A stretch of 64,000 nucleotides of DNA from Pseudophaeobacter flagellatus (GTDB lineage Bacteria > Pseudomonadota > Alphaproteobacteria > Rhodobacterales > Rhodobacteraceae), in assembly GCF_021228235.1 (NCBI RefSeq), contig NZ_JAJQRG010000003.1, positions 124,001 to 188,000 of the forward strand, read 5' to 3'. Shown piece after piece: positions 61,971 through 64,000 of this stretch. Made by a program: the position numbers and the translations under genes. Position 1 is the first letter of the stretch. Every line of letters starts with the position of its first letter. The notes below the pieces were generated by a model, which saw nothing but the letters and a program-made list of their open reading frames with translations, was not told the DNA's origin and searched no databases.

Positions 61971-62225
61971 GGTGTCGGCTCCTCGACGGTTTTTTGAATC
62001 AATAGCCAACCTATGCCGTAGGTGGTGCCAAAGAGGAAGAGGCCAGGGCCAGGGCAGGGGGTAAAAGGCAGGAATTGTTGTCGCAAGTCCCAAAAACGCG
62101 GGTTCTGTCCAGTCCCGGCTTTGCCGCTGCCTTGCATTGCAGGGGGCGAGCGCATAGGTTCGCGCCAAATTCACAGCCAGCCCGATAGGGGCGCTGAACA
62201 GACAAAAGGAAAACCCCCCTTGGAT
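61971..62225. other. Divergent promoter region of serS and yajC
   Basis: About 255 bp without a gene between serS (minus) and yajC (plus). No T-box or other recognisable leader structure was seen. Confidence 0.45.
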
Positions 62226-62504
62226 ATGAACCAGATTGGCCAGTTCCTCCCGCTTATTCTGATCTTTGCGATCATGTATTTCCTGCTGATCCGTCCGCAG
62301 CAGAAAAAGATGAAAGAGCACCAGACCATGGTGTCGAATGTGCGTCGTGGCGATCAGGTGGTCACCCAGGGTGGCCTGATTGGCAAGATTGCCAAGGTCA
62401 AGGACGACAACGAAGTCGAAGTTGAACTGGCCGAAGGCGTCAAGGTGCGCGTGGTGAAATCCACCATTGCCCAGGTTCTGACTAAGACTGAACCGGCAGC
62501 TTAA
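62226..62504 (+). CDS. yajC: Preprotein translocase accessory subunit YajC
   Basis: The 92-residue protein has one membrane helix (about 5-22; [20 protein letters not shown]) and the YajC cytoplasmic domain [30 protein letters not shown]. It associates with SecDF and precedes secD by 33 bp, the usual order. Confidence 0.96.
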   Translation: MNQIGQFLPLILIFAIMYFLLIRPQQKKMKEHQTMVSNVRRGDQVVTQGGLIGKIAKVKDDNEVEVELAEGVKVRVVKSTIAQVLTKTEPAA

Positions 62505-62537
62505 TAGGCCCCCTTAACAAACTGAAAAGGCAGGGCA

Positions 62538-64000
62538 ATGCTTCAAATTGATCTCTGGAAAAGGGTTCTCATCTGGCTGGTCTGCGTGACCGGCCTTTTG
62601 CTTGCCCTGCCAAATGGGTTCTACACCCGTGTCGAGCAGTCAAACGATGCTGCGGCAGAAATTATCGCCAAGGGGGATAGCCCTGAACGGCAAGAGGTCG
62701 TGGCACAATGGCCATCCTACCTGCCGTCATCCTTGGTGAACCTGGGCCTCGATCTGCGCGGTGGCGCGCATCTTCTGGCCGAAGTCAAAGTGGCGGACGT
62801 CTATGCCGCCCGTATGGATGCGCTCTGGCCTGAAGTGCGCGATGCACTGCGCCCCGAGCGCGACACGGTTGGCAGCTTTCGCCGACAGCAGGCACCGGAC
62901 GGGCAGATTCGCCTGAAGATTTCTAAACCCGACGGTATGAGCCGAGCGCTGCAGATCCTGCGTGGGCTGGCCAACCCGATCACTACCCTGACCGGTGCCG
63001 GGGCCTCTGATATTACGGTCTCGGGAAGCGGCGACCTGATTACCGTGGAATTGTCCGAAGCAGAGCGCCTAGCATCCGATGATCGCACCGTGCGCCAGTC
63101 GCTGGAAATTGTGCGTCGCCGGATCGACGAGGTTGGCACCCGTGAACCCACCATCCAGCGTCAAGGGGCAGATCGGATCCTGATCCAGGTGCCGGGCATT
63201 GGATCGGCCTCTGAGCTGAAGGCCATTATCGGCACGACAGCGCAACTGACCTTTAACCCGGTTGTTGGTCGTGGCTCTGACGCGGATGCGTCGGCGGGTG
63301 TGGGCAATAAGGTGATCCCATCGCTGGATGAACCAGGCACCTATTACACGGTCGAAGCTGCGCCTGTGGTCACTGGCGAACAACTGGTTGACGCTCAACC
63401 TGCCTTTGATCAGAACGGCCGCCCGGCGGTGAACTTCCGGTTCAATACCTCCGGTGCGCGCAAGTTTGGCGACTACACTGCCGAAAATATCGGCTCTCCC
63501 TTTGCGATTGTGCTGGATGACGAGGTGGTCTCGGCCCCGGTGATCCAGTCGCATATCCCAGGTGGCTCTGGCATAATCACTGGCAATTTCACCATCGAGG
63601 AAAGCACCCATCTGGCCATCCTGCTGCGCGCAGGTGCCCTGCCTGCGGGGCTTGAGTTCCTGGAAGAGCGCACCATTGGCCCAGAACTTGGCCAGGACAG
63701 CATTGATGCCGGCAAGGTCGCAACGATTGTCGCCTTTATCGGCGTGCTGGTCTTCATGGCGCTGAGCTACGGACTGTTTGGCATCTTTGCCAATGTAGCG
63801 CTGGTGCTGAACGTGGCGCTGATCTTTGGCTTTCTCAGCCTGATTGGGGCAACGCTGACCCTACCTGGAATCGCCGGGATCGTGCTGACGGTTGGCATGG
63901 CGGTGGATGCTAATGTGCTGATCTTTGAACGGATCCGCGAAGAGCTGAAAGCAGGCCGGGGGCCAGCCCGCGCCATTGACGAGGGCTATTCCAAGGCGCT
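62538..64000 (+). CDS. secD: Protein translocase subunit SecD (3' end beyond window)
   Basis: The visible 487 codons begin MLQIDLWKRVLIWLVCVTG and include NLGLDLRGGAHLLAEV in the first periplasmic segment, the P1 domain with IVRRRIDEVGTREPTIQRQG, AILLRAGALPAGLEFLEERTIGPELGQDSI and GMAVDANVLIFERIREEL, which is the conserved TM4 region. SecD uses the proton gradient to help release secreted proteins. Only the last part of the membrane domain is missing because the window ends. Confidence 0.96.
   Translation, partial: MLQIDLWKRVLIWLVCVTGLLLALPNGFYTRVEQSNDAAAEIIAKGDSPERQEVVAQWPSYLPSSLVNLGLDLRGGAHLLAEVKVADVYAARMDALWPEVRDALRPERDTVGSFRRQQAPDGQIRLKISKPDGMSRALQILRGLANPITTLTGAGASDITVSGSGDLITVELSEAERLASDDRTVRQSLEIVRRRIDEVGTREPTIQRQGADRILIQVPGIGSASELKAIIGTTAQLTFNPVVGRGSDADASAGVGNKVIPSLDEPGTYYTVEAAPVVTGEQLVDAQPAFDQNGRPAVNFRFNTSGARKFGDYTAENIGSPFAIVLDDEVVSAPVIQSHIPGGSGIITGNFTIEESTHLAILLRAGALPAGLEFLEERTIGPELGQDSIDAGKVATIVAFIGVLVFMALSYGLFGIFANVALVLNVALIFGFLSLIGATLTLPGIAGIVLTVGMAVDANVLIFERIREELKAGRGPARAIDEGYSKA

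Noticed and set aside
1-64000. CRISPR array, riboswitch, rRNA or prophage
   Set aside because: No regularly spaced short repeats, rRNA sequence, recognisable riboswitch core or phage structural gene was seen.

Overview
The window reads as a chromosomal segment of a Rhodobacterales (Roseobacter-group) alphaproteobacterium. It is gene-dense and GC-rich. It carries DctPQM TRAP and NMT1/THI5-type ABC importers, heterotetrameric sarcosine oxidase, acetate activation with an Na+ symporter, an Atm1-type ABC exporter, CcmI, and the conserved order TPR protein-BamB-Der. It also holds two copies of a stem-loop intergenic repeat of a kind I recall from other Rhodobacteraceae genomes.

Layout. 1-6015: reductive pyrimidine/hydantoin catabolism (end of an M20-type amidohydrolase, dihydropyrimidinase) with an ABC importer of one ATPase, two different permeases and a THI5-like binding protein; a RutR-like operator lies before the binding-protein gene. 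6046-15459 (minus): an acetate block with acs, a zinc-type adenylate kinase, a two-subunit Na+/solute symporter, a cNMP/CBS/DUF294 protein, a small membrane protein, a membrane-anchored PAS-DnaQ exonuclease and a flavin reductase. 16064-19236: a TRAP transporter. 19621-23955: tRNA-Asn(GUU), an NYN/OST-HTH protein, a universal stress protein, YaeQ, and a NIPSNAP/monooxygenase pair divergent from an ArsR regulator. 24217-29001: the most unusual locus. A block of about 380 bp, comprising the intergenic region and first 28 codons of dusA, occurs twice as diverged direct repeats flanking about 3.07 kb. That insert encodes a histidine kinase, a FixJ-type regulator, a secreted HbpS/GlcG-like protein and an ankyrin-like gene cut off at the repeat boundary. 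29030-30982 (minus): ccmI-ruvX-DUF1289. 31246-36512: soxBDAG. 36902-45449: secreted protein, FkbM methyltransferase, sodB, RarD-like transporter, LOG-family protein, LysM protein, Atm1-like exporter, membrane EEP-family protein. 45561-49473: isochorismatase-like hydrolase divergent from a GlxA-type regulator, then an IS1182-family element with an ABM gene and a probable SDR remnant beyond it. 49627-54683 (minus): an RND pump whose permease departs from the canonical proton relay. 54963-64000: TPR/YfgM-like, bamB, der, desaturase, HhH/coiled-coil protein, serS, yajC and secD (cut by the window edge).

How the genes work together. The acetate block couples uptake (symporter) to activation (Acs) and AMP recycling (Adk), with signalling-like proteins of unknown role appended. 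Pyd plus ABC and SoxBDAG supply nitrogen and one-carbon units from pyrimidines and sarcosine. The dusA-flanked cassette resembles an extracytoplasmic sensor system comparable to HbpS-SenS-SenR, apparently acquired or rearranged at dusA. Functional calls come from reading the translations and motifs; no database search was run.
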